A stretch of 64,000 nt of DNA, taken from contig JAQNBH010000017.1 in NCBI GenBank assembly GCA_028752905.1, positions 39,083,929-39,147,928 on the forward strand, written 5' to 3'. The notes below the pieces were generated by a model. The model was not told the origin of the DNA. It saw only the letters and a list, made by a program, of their open reading frames with translations, and did not search any database. This document shows positions 20,697 to 33,172 of this stretch, piece after piece (the first letter of the stretch is position 1; every line of letters starts with the position of its first letter). The translations under genes and the position numbers were made by a program. The stretch is from Cladorhizidae sp. MBARI D1340-BT2. Its lineage: Eukaryota > Porifera > Demospongiae > Poecilosclerida > Cladorhizidae.

Positions 20697-23332
20697 CTGC
20701 AAGTATGAGCTTGTGATAGTCATGAGATAAAATGTATTGGTATCTGCTTGAGCAGGATGTCATAATATCTTAGAACTACACACAGGGGAAGCTCTACATG
20801 TCCAGCAGGTCTGGTAATTACAGACCATATTTTATATAGGTGGTGGAAGCATGAAAAATGTGTGGTTCCAGTGTGTCTATTAGTCTCACTTAGTGAAATC
20901 CTTTACCTACCAACATAGCAAATGGTAAAGTATATAAACCAATAGTAAACTATATTAGAATCAAAATTACTACCATGAGAATCTAGCCTGGAAGAGCTAA
21001 CTGTATATATAACTAATATTAAGCTGCACTGTTTTAGAATGATCTGGTATCACCAGACCATTTTGTGTAGATGTAAACTGGAAATGGTCATCTCAAAGAA
21101 AATGATCGGGAACCAGCTGATTAAAAGATTGTGGAGATTTAAAAGCTACTGTTAGGGCAATCATACTGAAGTGTTATTCTGACATTTGGACAATACCAAA
21201 ATTGTAACCTGGAATGCAACTTAGCATAACTTTTCCCCACACCTATAAACAAAATTATAGTACTAAAAGATAGCCCTATGCTAAATACCTTTTTCTCTTT
21301 TCAGCTACCCAAGAGAAGAGTAGCTACAACTCTTTATGAAAAATACCTTCTTGACCTTGGTTTATCCTTAGTTAAGATTTATTTTATTAGCTATATAGTG
21401 TTTTTTAATGATGTATAGTGCCACAAAGCAAGGAATGGAAATCAAATTTCACACATCATGATGAGTGCATATTTTACAATTCGACAACATTTGGCCTATA
21501 GTTCAAAGATATGGCATTGGGAAAAAACCTTGTCAAAGAGCAGAGAAAGTGCTTCATAATCATAATATAATTGATTTAATTGTGTTGATCAAGAAGCAAT
21601 AAATCTGAATTTTTTACCCAAAAAAGTTACAGCCATAAATATTGTATGTTTCCCCCCTTCCTTCATGAGCTGATATTGCTTGATATCTGGCCAGTTCTTG
21701 ATTGTTAATCAGGCACTATTATTATGTGTGTGTGTGTATATATGAGTAAAAGAGATCCTCCATAACCGAGAGGGAAGAGTCAGATATTGAACTGTGATTT
21801 CTTAATCTCCATGGCCTACAACCCTCACAAAACACAACAGTTTTCAATTATCCCAGAGTGGGATTCAGAGCAATCCTAAGAACCAACACATAGTTTATCA
21901 TGCCCACCATTCACTCAGGTTCAAGCTGGTAATGGTTTTAGGAGTGCCAGTTTCTTTTCACTTGCTATCAGAACTGCAACCACTGATTCTCCTGCCATTT
22001 TAGTCGACTATGTATTTCCAGTGCAATAAGTTGTGCTATGGTAAATACAATTAATGATGCCTTAGGCATGACTGGTTGACAGTAGCAGCACACACCTTTC
22101 TTGATCACCTTCCTCATGAATGATATTTGCAAATGCTAATGTAAGTCCAGATCTTTTGCCACTAAGAAGCCACCTTACCTTGTGCAGAACTGCTAGTCTT
22201 TGTTCTGGTTTTGATATTGAGTAAGACCTTAATCCATGGTTTTTAAAAACACTTATATATAGATTGATTAGAATGCAAATAGAATAAGCTGCAGTTAAAT
22301 AAAAGATCAGTTCCATTGGAGTAAGCTTACTGTTCTCTATTTTATATTTATATATTATACAACTTTGAATAACTCGGTAATACTGCATTTTGACAATTAG
22401 AACACTCCCTTGAATAGAATGGACTTGATTAAAATACACACCTATAAAGAAATAGAATAATGTCCTTCACCACTAAAGTATTAATCAAATGCTTCAAAAG
22501 TTGCGGCATTTCCGTCAAGACAGATGGTTCATATGATCTTTGTTTAACTGGAAAAGTAGCAGAAAGTGCTGTAGCAAACATAACCAGTAAGATGGCCTCA
22601 CTCCATACAAAAGGTGGGGGAGACTGACAATGACCATCCCATCGCAAGCGATGAAGCTGACTATGAAACTGGAGTCAACGACGATGGTTAGACCAGAAAC
22701 ACTGCTATTGCAACTTTTTGAGATCCGGTGATCCTGTGTAGCTATTGTGCACATGCTTGCTAGACATGTCAAAGCTCCTTGGAATAATATGTGCAACTAG
22801 GCAGCTCATGAAATTAATAGAACATGTAAGTTCAATTTGAGGAAATATTTAACAACAAAACTTATATTCACAGTTACAAACAAAATAGTTCGATCTCCCC
22901 ATGGCCTCATAAAGACCGCAACATGGACACCACATTCTCCCTCTGAGCAGCCACTGTGAGATGTTGTAGGAGGTGTGCAGGGGCTTTTGCCTCCCCTGCT
23001 CTTTGCTATACACCTCGCGTAGCAGTGCTAATGACGAAATTTGCTAGATAACTCTGAAATATGTGTAGCCACCACAAGACAACCATTAATTTGACATTTT
23101 CCAAATATGAACTTGAGTTAAAAGCATTCAAACTAAATGGTATGCACATCATATAACACTTGCAATTGTTTTGGCTTACTCCCAAACCTTTCAATTTTGT
23201 AATTATCCTTCCTCCCACAAGTAATACATTCTCTTATGCGACCAGAAACATTAAATTGCAATGCTCTTGAGAAATATTTTCCTTTCCACATGCCCGTGGT
23301 GTAAATTATAAGCAATGATAACATGTTCTTAC
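20697..23332 (-). other. GPCR intron (2.6 kb); includes a dispersed repeat at 22500-22840
   Basis: From donor GTAAG (at 23332) to acceptor TTGCAG (at 20697). No exon was found inside. Predicted short frames at 22062-22796 have no motif and overlap a repeat shared with 42.6-43.0 kb. Confidence 0.6.
22500..22840. repeat. Dispersed repeat family R1, copy 1 (about 340 bp)
   Basis: Matches 42620-42985 in the same orientation with clear divergence. Shared words include CAGACAGATGGTTCA, GTAGCAAACAT, AAGCGATGAAGCTGACTA and AGGCAGCTCATGAAAT. Confidence 0.85.
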
Positions 23333-23405
23333 ATGGCACCATCATCGGTGTCTTCTGGTAAAATTCCTGAAAGATTCTTGAAGACAAAAGTGACAATACG
23401 GACAT
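23333..23405 (-). CDS. Adhesion GPCR exon: GAIN domain
   Basis: The acceptor GCTTCTCTTCACAG precedes 23405 and the donor GTAAGAAC follows 23333. 73 bp (2 + 23 codons + 2). It reads (D)VRIVTFVFKNLSGILPEDTDDGA. A VxIVT..LS.ILP run fits a GAIN helix/strand segment. Both phases fit the neighbouring exons exactly. Confidence 0.82.
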
Positions 23406-24012
23406 CTGTGAAGAGAAGCATAATTGTGCAGGTTCACAGAAGGGGTACAATAAAAACAAACTATAGCCACTCACACTGCAGCTCTACTCGTGCATGTATG
23501 CATAGCATGCCATAATGTTGGTGGGAAGAGGGATCATTGGAAGTTGGGTAAAAGTAGATGAAAAACTACTTGTAGTTAGTGAGGCATATATAAAAAAATT
23601 ATGGGGGAGGGTTTAAGCACTCTGGCTAAATATTATAGGTATCAAAACAAATCAAATGGTAATGTTTGGCATAATTAATGTCCAAAAATTCCAAAAAATG
23701 TGATGTCTTTCATAAAGGAATGAAGGTGTGCTGAAAGTGCTTTCAGCAAGCAGTGGCCCAAACCATCATTTGTGCCAATAAGTGTCTGCCAAAATTCAGT
23801 TTTACTGTGGTATTATCTTTATTTATTTTATAATCTTTGGACCTTCTATTTTGTAATTTGATCAAGCTAAATATCCCTCTACCTGATATAAGAAGTAGTT
23901 TTGTAAAATCATACGCTGCATTATAGTAGTGAAGGTATATGTGAACTTTTACAAGAACTTCAAGGAATATTTCCTCTTATTGCAAACAATACTGACATTA
24001 AATTGACAGCAC

Positions 24013-24147
24013 CTGTTTTAACTTCTGAAAACAGTGCAGAGAGTAGTTCCCCTGGCAGAAATATTGTTCCCTCTGGTTCATGCAACACCTCCAGTCGTTC
24101 ATCTGGGTTCATGTACTCATCACGTGAAACATCTACCACTTGGAAAG
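24013..24147 (-). CDS. Adhesion GPCR exon: upstream part of the GAIN domain
   Basis: The acceptor TCACATGTAG precedes 24147 and the donor GTGCTG follows 24013 (weak, but the only phase-compatible one). 135 bp (2 + 44 codons + 1). It reads FQVVDVSRDEYMNPDERLEV then GTIFLPGELLSALFSEVKT, continuing DVRIVTF in the next exon. The long unbroken frame and exact phases support it. No residue is diagnostic alone. It begins with two bases of a codon, so at least one more exon lies upstream. Confidence 0.75.
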
Positions 24148-26750
24148 CTACATGTGAGATTCAGTATTTTAATTACTTGTGCTTCATGTCTGCAATAAAA
24201 CATTACAAAACTGGACACTAGCAATCACCAAATGCTCTTATTCCCATTAAATCTCAAGGTGAGAGAGATAATAGGAGTTTGTGCATTGAAATTTGTGCCA
24301 CAGACTATATTCATGACACACATCTCTACAATATGACCTCTTAATACTCACATGTATTTCGTACACACATCCGTGTATATGCACTTTACACAAACAGATA
24401 TACATAATTATGCATAGGAGAAGTATACCACACTGGAAATACACTGAATATATTCATGAGGAGTATTGTTTCCACGTTAGCTCTATTGCTTCACCATATC
24501 AGAGCTCTCAAGTTTGCATTACATGAGAATTGATTCAAAGCTAATCACATTCTGAGTATTTGTTTCCATGTGATCATGTGGTGATATTTGCAAGATAAAG
24601 CAGATAATTGGCAGGATTTGCTGGTTGTTTCAAGGAACAAGTTGCATTTGCTCGATCTGTTGTTGTTCTTTATCTTCAGTGAACATTCCACATAACTTCT
24701 GTTTTTCATGTTAATGCCAAAAACCACACCTACTATTGGCAAGTATGTTTATTGACTTTGCCCTTGTAAATTGAAACTAGTGCACACATGACAGACATTT
24801 GATGTACAACAACATTAAATCGTGAATAGCTGAAATTAATCTATTGTATAGCTATATATATTTTTTATTTTGTCTATGAAGATTGAATTACAATTAAGAA
24901 TTTCATGACGTGTCTTTCGTGGAATCAAGCAATGATTTTATAGTTTCATAGGGTGTTAATCGATTAAATTGTGAGGGTGAAATACACATGAAAACCATAA
25001 TTATGCTAACCCTTTAGTGAAGGAGATGTAAATAATAATCAAGTTGCATATAAAAACGTTTTGTTGTTGCTGAAAGTGATAGCTGTGGCTTCCAGAATCT
25101 TTCCAATATCGAATATACAAACATAATGTAATTATCTAATTGCATGAAGAAGAAAATAAGTTGACATAAGTTCACTTTAAGTTCATTTAAGGATAACAAT
25201 ATTTATTTATCGTAACATAAGTTTTACTAGAAAATGACAATGTCTTTAGGTGACATCATCAATGAACAATTAGCATGTGATGAGAGAACATTGATAGCAC
25301 TTTGCTATGAGTGATGAGATGGTAGCCGAGTTCACTATAGATATTCCAGGTGGTTCACTCGATTAAGTATAGCACCATGCATCAGCAAATACAACCAAAC
25401 ATGTCTACCATTGTTCTCTTACTCAAAATGTCATTAGAGACTTTCCCAAGACTTGAATTATATCCGTTGAGACCAAATGAATCCAAGAATTCCAAGACAT
25501 GCCCTCCAGCCTTGGGATCAGCTTTCTAAGGTGACACAAAAGGACACATTTACCAACTGACCGACTACAAAGTAGGTATGGTCCTACCTATTCTGCTTAG
25601 AATTTTACTGTAACCGACCGAGTTCAGTTTATTCAACTGCTATTCAACTTACTTCTATAGCTAGCTATTCAAATTCAATAAATGTTCAACTTAGTACAAT
25701 TCTAGACAACTAGCTAGACTGTTAAGAGTTCAGATAGGTTTAAATATATTAAGTGGATAAATAAATAAGATATAGACAACTCAACTGTTCTAAAACAAGT
25801 TACTCCACTACAGTTATGACTACTGTTCTGACATGCATACAATTTGAATAATCATACATCACTAAGACTACAGGTAAATACATGGTATTATACATGTTAG
25901 CATGCCTGTAGCTAACTAATGTGCCACATACAGCTGGCTAGTATTGGACTAATGCACTTGTCTCTCTGGCTCTGCCACATTTACCATTGTGCAATCAGTA
26001 ATATTCCACCAGGCCCATATATCAACTGTTATACAGCATCCCAGAAGTAATGTCCAGACAGAGTTCAAATGCATAGGTGCCATTTTTCCAAAATAGTTTC
26101 TTTGACAAAAGCCACCATGTAAAATACTACACCAATCAACAAAACAGCATCTGTCTGTCTGTCTGTCTGCCTGTCTGTCTGTCTGTCTGTCTCTCTGTCT
26201 GTCTGTCTGTCTGTCTGACTTTCCAGAAGCCTATGACAGCAGCTATAGAGATAGTTATGTGTCATTAAACACTATATTCAGGAATCATTAAACTTCCTAG
26301 CAACCATATATTTTCATAATGTACAATGAGACCTTGAAAACTGTTGCCTAGTAACAAACTACAAAATGATTACGGGGTATAAAATGTAGTTTGTTCACAA
26401 TAAAAGTACTACAATATGATTTATAATACAGTTATATTACATTATTAGCATGACGATTTATTATCGTTATGATATAATTTGAATAATAACAAATGACAAC
26501 TAGAGAATGGAATTTTTTGTAATAATCTGTTTTCAAAACATGCAAATGCACTCCACCATATTTACATTTTGCCAAGATTCATGGCTAAGTTCAACCTTGA
26601 GAGGTGGAGCTTTCCCAACAATTTTAAACGGCCATTGAGCGCAATATATTGGCCAATGATCATTGAGACTATCATTGCAGCATTTTCCATGCTACAGAAA
26701 TTGACCAATGTGATAGCACAAAAAAAACACTATTTCCTCTGCCAAATACT
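24148..26750. other. No gene recognised; probable intron
   Basis: AT-rich. A (CTGT)n tract lies at 26151-26217. TAGCTAGCTATTCAA-type sequence at 25640-25740 is LTR-like in composition only. Confidence 0.5.
26151..26217. repeat. (CTGT)n microsatellite
   Basis: About 16 tetranucleotide units with two interruptions. Confidence 0.97.
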
Positions 26751-26781
26751 CTTTTAGTAGTGTGACTGGCTACACCTGCGA

Positions 26782-26806
26782 AACACACACACACACACAC
26801 ACACAC
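26782..26806. repeat. (CA)n microsatellite
   Basis: AC dinucleotide run of about 12 units, next to an open minus-strand segment. Confidence 0.97.
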
Positions 26807-26809
26807 CAC

Positions 26810-27112
26810 ACAACTGCCAGTTACCCAGCAAATGTTTTGACTCTCCAGCTAAATTCCAGCTATACACAGCTACCATGAACAGTGCCATTGCTTTCTTTAC
26901 CATCTCCTTCCTTCTCTGTCTCTGTGCTGAACTGGCAGAATCATGATAATCATCTCTCAGGTATGATTCTATTTTTCTGCACATTTTCTTGACTCTAGCA
27001 AGGTTCAAACTAGGCTCTCTCTTGTGGTCTTCTTCTTTATTGCTCAGTTTTCCATTTGACAGCCTGAAGCCATTGTAAAGATGCCTCCAATGCTTTGCTA
27101 GTGGTGTATCTT
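26810..27112 (-). pseudogene. Unrecognised open minus-strand segment
   Basis: One minus-strand frame stays open for about 100 codons from about 27112. It includes HQDTPLAKHWRHLYNGF, GKLSNKEEDHKREPSLN and RVKKMCRKIESYLRDDY, and ends in the CA microsatellite. The composition is protein-like (charged, few low-complexity runs). I do not recognise it. It may be an exon or part of a mobile-element protein. No strong acceptor was found. Confidence 0.3.
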
Positions 27113-29559
27113 GATGTCATCAGAAACAAAAATAACTCAGCTGCGGTGCTTGTCTCATATTACCTTAGCAATCTATAGACTGTGGACTAGCGATTTTCCT
27201 AGAGCTATGTTTTGGGCATGCAGTGATCTGCTTAAAAAAGTCTTTGATGAGGAAAGTTTCTTCAGTGTTCAAACACCATATGATAGTTACACAAGTGAAT
27301 GGATTAATAAGTGGACATATATGCACCTCCAACAAGAATTCCACTCACATGTGTGAACATGTGTGTATATATATATATATTCACTGGAGGCTATTTATAA
27401 AACTAGTAGCAACTAGGGTTGTAGTTTCATCAATGAACTTCCTTCTTTGTCCCAAGCCTAGACCAGTGTAACTGTTATTTTTACAACTGTATAGTTTGTA
27501 TTTCTATCTTTCGCACAGTGCACAAGCACTCCTGGAATATCATTCATTTAAGTTGCGTAGCTAGCCTAAGATGTGGTCCCTTAGAAACTTAATAACTGAT
27601 TAGGTAATTTTTCATATGTAAACTTCCCTCCTTGAATCAAGCCTAGTCCAAAATAACCTATAACTACACCTATGATTTGTAGCTGTAATTCCCATGGTAC
27701 TCAAGCACTCCATTGGAAAATAATATATAGAAAGTAAGTTTCATAGTTAGCCTAAGTCATGGATGCTTGGTCTTTGATAGCTTATTGGGTAAGTATTCTT
27801 TTGTAAAGTTGTTTTGTTGGGCCACAGCAGTAGATAAAATAGCTGTAGCATTGTATTGCAAGATTGAAAGGAACCGTACATGTAGGTAGGTAGACTAACA
27901 TATTATTTTATAAAGTTCATTTGTTCTTGACCTGTAACAAAGCTTCAAGTATTAAAGGCTAATGTTAAGGGTAACTACAAAGCTTTACAAACAACTGCAT
28001 AATTACATATAGGTCAATAAGTCCTTCAATAAAATGGGTAGGTAAATTATAAACCATCTATAATGAAAACTAGAACTAGAATACTTACCAGGGGAACTTC
28101 TCAGGTATTTGTCCTCACAGAGTTGTAGTCATGGATGGATAACAAAATCCTGTTGGCTAATTTTGTCAAATGAATTGTGTTATGGCTGCAATTATTTTTG
28201 ATTATTTGACTAAAGGTAAGGGGTTTACCATGGTTGCTGCCTCAGCATTCCATACACATCAATAATTACCACCTACTACAAAAGCAGTACAATATTGGTG
28301 TACATGATTTTAAATGTTAATGTGTCACCTAGCTTGTTGTGACTGCATGGGTGCAGTGTTGTTCCCTTTATTTTTTAACAGGTTAATATAAAACCTTTTT
28401 TACCTGTACAGTTAGGCGGCCACTTATCTGAACATCACTTATCCGAACATGTCTGTCAACCGAATGCTACAAGAAGTTCCACCCGCAGAAATGCTGGCTA
28501 CATTCAGTGTACTTCTTTTTTCATTTTGCAGAATATATATATCCAAAGGGGCATATGCAACTAGCAAAGACAGATTAAGGAGAACAAAAAATGTGCCAGC
28601 GATGAGGTGAGATTAAAAGTAGAAAGAATTGAAGGATTAACATAAGTAGACAATTGATGAAAGTTAAGAGAAGCGAAAAATTATCTGGACTTTCAAATGG
28701 TAAGTGGTATACAACAACATTTTTGAAGAAGGCAGTTTCGAGGTCTGTGATGGACCATTGAGGGCCAGAATAGCTTTTCCCTGATCAACATGAGAGCTGT
28801 TTTACTGAACTTTCCACACAAAGAAGCCATATGCTTGTCTCTAGACAAAATGCTATAGGGCTGTAGGCTCTTTGAGGCACAGAGAAATCTGACTCCAAGA
28901 AATTATCAAACTTCAAGCTCCTCCATTGGGAAAATTGCTCATGCGCACAACTAAAAGATACCATGGAACCTCGAACTACGACCATTTACCTCAGCATTTC
29001 AGAACAACCATGTACCCCAACATATGGATAACTGACTCTTTACTGCCCAGGCAATAACAGCTCACTTACACTTGATATGCATTTGAGGGCATCTGTAGCA
29101 GAGTCAATAACGATCTAGTAACAAGAATAGCAAAGAAAAATAATTATTCATACATAGCTACAGCAATGGACAAACATTGTACTCTAGCTCTAGGAAGGTT
29201 GAAGTAAGTCAACCCTGTGCCAAGATAATCAATCAGTGTAAACCATTTTCAACATGCTTCAACCTAGATATTCAACCGACTTCAATATGCATTAATACAG
29301 TAATGTTGAGCAAGAATGTCTGATACATGGATATTCTAATTATGCACACAGGCATAAACCTTTAAAGGAAATATATGACTTAAATTAAGTTGATACAGCA
29401 GCTTAGGTGGATGCTCCTTTGGAAAGGACAAGATTAAACATCATGCATGAATTGACAGAATTTTGTCCATTGCGAGGTGACAATAATTTTGGAAGAATGA
29501 TAGAGACATCCCCCAGTCCTTGATGCCACAACAAAATGGCAATAAATCATTGTGCTTAC
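27113..29559. other. No gene recognised; possible transposon end at about 28407-28455
   Basis: CAGTTAGGCGGCCACTTATC at about 28409, then CACTTATCCGAACA, resembles the terminal repeat style of pogo/Tigger elements. No partner terminus or transposase was found. The rest is AT-rich without motifs. A 23-bp putative micro-exon (acceptor CTGCTACAG, donor GTAAGT) lies near 29070-29095 minus. Confidence 0.35.
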
Positions 29560-29661
29560 GTACATTACTAATTGCTTGGGGTAGGGGTACTCCATACTTG
29601 TCTCGTAAGATCTGCAGTGCCATTTCAGAAACTCCATCTCTGAATAACTCAGATGCCAAAT
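29560..29661 (-). CDS. Putative exon, function not recognised
   Basis: The acceptor CTTATCTTTGTACAG precedes 29661 and the donor GTAAGC follows 29560. 102 bp (2 + 33 codons + 1). It reads LASELFRDGVSEMALQIL then RDKYGVPLPQAISNV, an amphipathic two-helix pattern. Its phases (starts +2, ends +1) would fit between the 49323 and 24147 exons of the receptor gene. It could instead be an exon of an unrelated nested gene. Confidence 0.5.
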
Positions 29662-30393
29662 CTGTACAAAGATAAGCAAATTTCCCCATAAAATATTTAC
29701 TACTGTACTCTACACAAAATTTTAGTTCATAATAATCTATAACTGCATAATTTGAACTCTTGCATCCTGCACTCCATGGATAAACCAACCTGCCATCATG
29801 ATGCCCTTGGTTCAGTTGATATACAAGATCCTACCTTAATTAACAATGAATATAGGCTCAGCATGTCTGTGGATCACTGAAGTCTCTAAAGCTAACAAGG
29901 AGAGTTAATAAAATTTAAAAAACAGTAATCTCACTGGACATAACATGCTCCCAAAAGCTATACCAGAAAGGTTAGATAACTATCTACCTTATTTATCAAT
30001 TGTCATTCAGATTTTAAAAGTAGTATAATATTGGTGGACAAGTCTCGATTTCTTTCTTTCTTTAACAATAATAGTTGTTTATTTTAAAGTATAATGTAGG
30101 GAAGTTGCTATGTTTAGGATTCTCTGCGAGGTTCTGTGTCACCGTTGTATCTCTTCTACCCAATAGAGAAAGAGAATTGAAACTTTATGAGAAAGACAGA
30201 GAGTATCAATACAACATAACAAAAGGTGATCATCAATTCGAATATTTATTATCAAAAGTCAAGGGAGTTATGTCCCGATTACTGTTCCGTAATTGCACTG
30301 CCACACAGCTCCATCCAGAACTGACTAGATCTTAATGAAGCTGTATCATCCACAGGTAGCTCAGTCCAAAAACCTTGCCAGTGTCTTGAATCT

Positions 30394-31330
30394 TCATCCG
30401 GAGCGTGTAGTTCCTAGGATTGGAGTACTTGGTATCCCGTGTGATGGGTCCGGGGAGTGTTGAGTTGGCAGGACAGTGGGCTGTGCTAGGGGACGTTGAC
30501 GGGGGTGACCACGGCATGGTGGCTGTGCCACTTGGACCTCGGCAGACTCATCACATTGTGCAATTTTCAGCCTATCGATCGAGATGGTCTCCTCGCGATG
30601 GCCGACCTGGACTTTGAAGAATTTGTCCCCTGTGGCCAATACACGAAATGGGCCATCGTAAGGTGGCTGTAGGGGCGACTTGTGGCTGTCATGACGAATG
30701 AAGACAAATTTGGCCAAAGAGAGGGAGGCCGGAATTGAGGTTGTGGGAGAGCTATGGTGCACTGGGGGGACCGGTCTGAGTTCTGCCACATTGTCATGGA
30801 GGCGGCAGAGAATTTCCGGAACTGGTTCACCCTGTCTATGGCCCACAAACTCCCCGTGGACAGTGAGTGGTGATCCAAACACTAGCTCTGCTGGGGATGT
30901 ACCTAGGTCCTCCTTCGGCATGGTCCGGAGTCCTAGCATGACCCAATGAAGGTCTGATGTCCACGAGAGCGATTGACAGCGTGCTTTTAGGGATGCTTTC
31001 ATGCTTCGATGGAACCTTTCCACAAGGCCATTTGCCTGCGGGTGGTAAGCCGTAGTCTGATGCAAGTTTGGTTCCGAGGAGGTTGGAGAGATCTTGCCAG
31101 ATTTGAGATGTGAACTGGAGTCCTCTGTCAGAGGAGAGATCAGAGGGAAGGCTGTAACGAGTAATCCATCCACTCAAGAAGACATCAGCCACGTCTTTGC
31201 TACTTGTACTAGCCAGGGGAATTGCTTCTGGCCAGCAATGTCCACTCTACTGTGAGGAGTTGGGTGAAACCTTTAGAGAGTGGGAGTGGCCCTACGAGAT
31301 CCACATTCACATGGTCGAATCGGTGTATGG
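30394..31330 (-). pseudogene. Gypsy integrase core and C-terminal domain
   Basis: Shifted frames give VNVDLVGPLPL (about 31310-31270, first Asp), LSSDRGLQFTSQIWQDL (about 31145-31095, second Asp), and TTAYHPQANGLVERFHRSMKASLK (about 31060-30985, Glu). Then comes a C-terminal domain with FVFIRHDSHKSPLQPPYDGPFRVL. All three DDE acids are present but in different frames. Confidence 0.88.
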
Positions 31331-31436
31331 GTTTGTTGTACTCAGATAGTGGGGCACGATGGTGGAGGTTGATTTTGGCTCGTTGGCAAGCGATACATGT
31401 CCTGGCCCATTCTCCGACCTGTCGACCAAGGCCGTG

Positions 31437-31946
31437 CTAGACGTACCTGCAGGCTACCAGCTTGTGGGTTGCCCATATGCCTGGATGGCTGAGGCCATGA
31501 AGGGTGTCAAAAATGCGACGGTTGAAAGAAACAGGTATGAGGGGACGTGGTCGACCAAGAGACATATCACACAACAGGGTTTTGTGATTGGGTCCAAAGG
31601 GAATGTCCTTAAGTTGAAAGCCGGTGATTGCTGTCCGGCAGGCAGCCATATCAACTGGGTCTGCGAGCTGTGCAGTTGCAAGGGCAGAGAAATCAATGCC
31701 TCCACTGATGGTCGAAATAGCAGCACAGGAAAGAGCGTCTGCTACCATGTTGTCTTTGCCTGCCACGTGTCTTATGTCCACGGTGAATTCTGAGATCGCT
31801 GAGAGATGGCGCTGTTGTCGTGCAGACCAGGCATCTGAGGTCTTACCGAGGGCAAATGTGAGTGGTTTGTGGTCAGTAAACAGTGAGAGCTGGCGTCCTT
31901 CCAGGAAATACCTGAAGTGATGGATAGCCGCGTGGGCAGCAAGCAA
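31437..31946 (-). pseudogene. Gypsy RNase H end and integrase zinc region
   Basis: Reads AIHHFRYFLEGRQLSLFTDHKPLTFAL, RQQRHLSAISEFTVDIRHVAGKDNMVADALSC (RNase H end), then RRIFDTLHGLSHPGIWATHKLV, the His part of the integrase HHCC finger. Confidence 0.88.
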
Positions 31947-32012
31947 TTCTCTGTCGAATGCACTATATCTGGTCTGGGCCGGCTGGAGCTTGCGGCTGAA
32001 GAAGGCCAGTGG

Positions 32013-32507
32013 TCACCAGAGGCCATCTGTTAATTGCTCAAGAGTGCCTCCAATGGCCATAACTGAAGCATCAACGGTTACAGCCATGGCACAGGGATGG
32101 ACCAGGAGGGTAGCAGAGGCCAGAGCAGTCTTTGCATCACGGAATGCTTTGTTCATGGTGGCCGACCATTTCACCAGAAAGGTCCTGGCGGGACTGCCAA
32201 CCAAAGCAGTGTAGAGAGGATGAAGTAGCAAGGTACAAACCTGTGGTAAAAGGTAATTACTCCGAGGAAGGCCTGCAATTCTTTGATTACTGCCGAACGG
32301 GGGAAAATCTTGTATGGCTGTCACCTGAGTTGGTATGGGTCGTATGCCCTCGGCGTTGACCACATGGCCGAGGAAGGTTATCTCATCGACACCGAAGACA
32401 CACTTGCCTGGGTGAATGATGAGGCCATCCTCTTCAAGGCAATCGAAAACGACAGTGAGATCCTGAAGATGCTCATCGGGGGAGGAACTGGCTACCAGGA
32501 TGTTCAT
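32013..32507 (-). pseudogene. Gypsy RT C-terminus and RNase H start
   Basis: Resumes at NILVASSSPDEHLQDL just after the frameshift, then GLIIHPGKCVFGVDEITFLGHVV, and RNase H AVTVDASVMAIGGTLEQ with its first catalytic Asp. A further frame change follows near 32015. Confidence 0.88.
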
Positions 32508-33075
32508 CTAGGTAAATGAATATGCACTGCAGACCCTGCAAGACAGTGTCCATCAGTCTCTGAAATGCTTGGGCTGCATTTGCAAGGCCGAAATGTGTTA
32601 GCAGAAACTCGAAAAGACCAAAAGGAGTAATCACTGCAGTCTTGGGGATGTCCATAGCAAGTACCGGAATCTGGTGATAGCCCTTAATCATGTCAATCGA
32701 TGAGAAAATGTTCATACCAGCAAGTTGGCCAGCGAAGTCTTGGATGTGAGGCACAGGGTAGCAGTCAGTCTTGATGCTGCCATTGAGACGTCTAAAGTCC
32801 CCGCATGGGTGCCAACCACCACCAGGTTTGGGTGCAATGTGAAGTGGGGGTGCCCATTGACTGGAGGAGCGCCGGATGATCCCAAGGTCTTTCATCTCTT
32901 TGAATGCAGCCTTTGCGACAGCGAGTTTGTCGGGGGACAAATGCTGGGCTGGCGAGCAAGAGAGGAGAGGACTGACCAGTATCGATACAAAGCTCGACCC
33001 CATGGGGGACCCTGTCCTTGCGAAAAGACAATTCAGTGAGTTTGGGCCTAGAGGCGAGTAGGTTGGCATAGACAT
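32473..33075 (-). pseudogene. Gypsy reverse transcriptase, N-terminal two thirds
   Basis: Reads AKAAFKEMKDLGIIRRSSSQWAPPLHI, then PCGDFRRLNGSIKTDCYPVPHIQDF, FSSIDMIKGYHQIPV, TPFGLFEFLLTHFGLANAAQAFQRLMD and IFIYLD. Frame is lost inside the YLDD box: an extra A turns GATGACATC into GATGAACATC near 32507. Confidence 0.92.
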
Positions 33076-33172
33076 TGTTTACCTGAGGAGGTTTGATTAC
33101 GGTCAAAGGTACTGGTTGACACACAATGCTGAGTGTGGCGATGGTGGCGTGCGTGGCAGAGTGAACGAGGCG

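Noticed and set aside
22062..22796. Minus-strand frames at 22 kb as GPCR exons
   Set aside because: They overlap dispersed repeat R1, and the phase-perfect junction between the 23333 and 20696 exons leaves no room for them.
28407..28455. pogo/Tigger transposon
   Set aside because: Only one terminus-like word; no second end or transposase in the next kilobases.
30075..30335. 86-codon plus-strand frame
   Set aside because: No motif; overlaps the end of the gypsy relic and lacks splice or start support.
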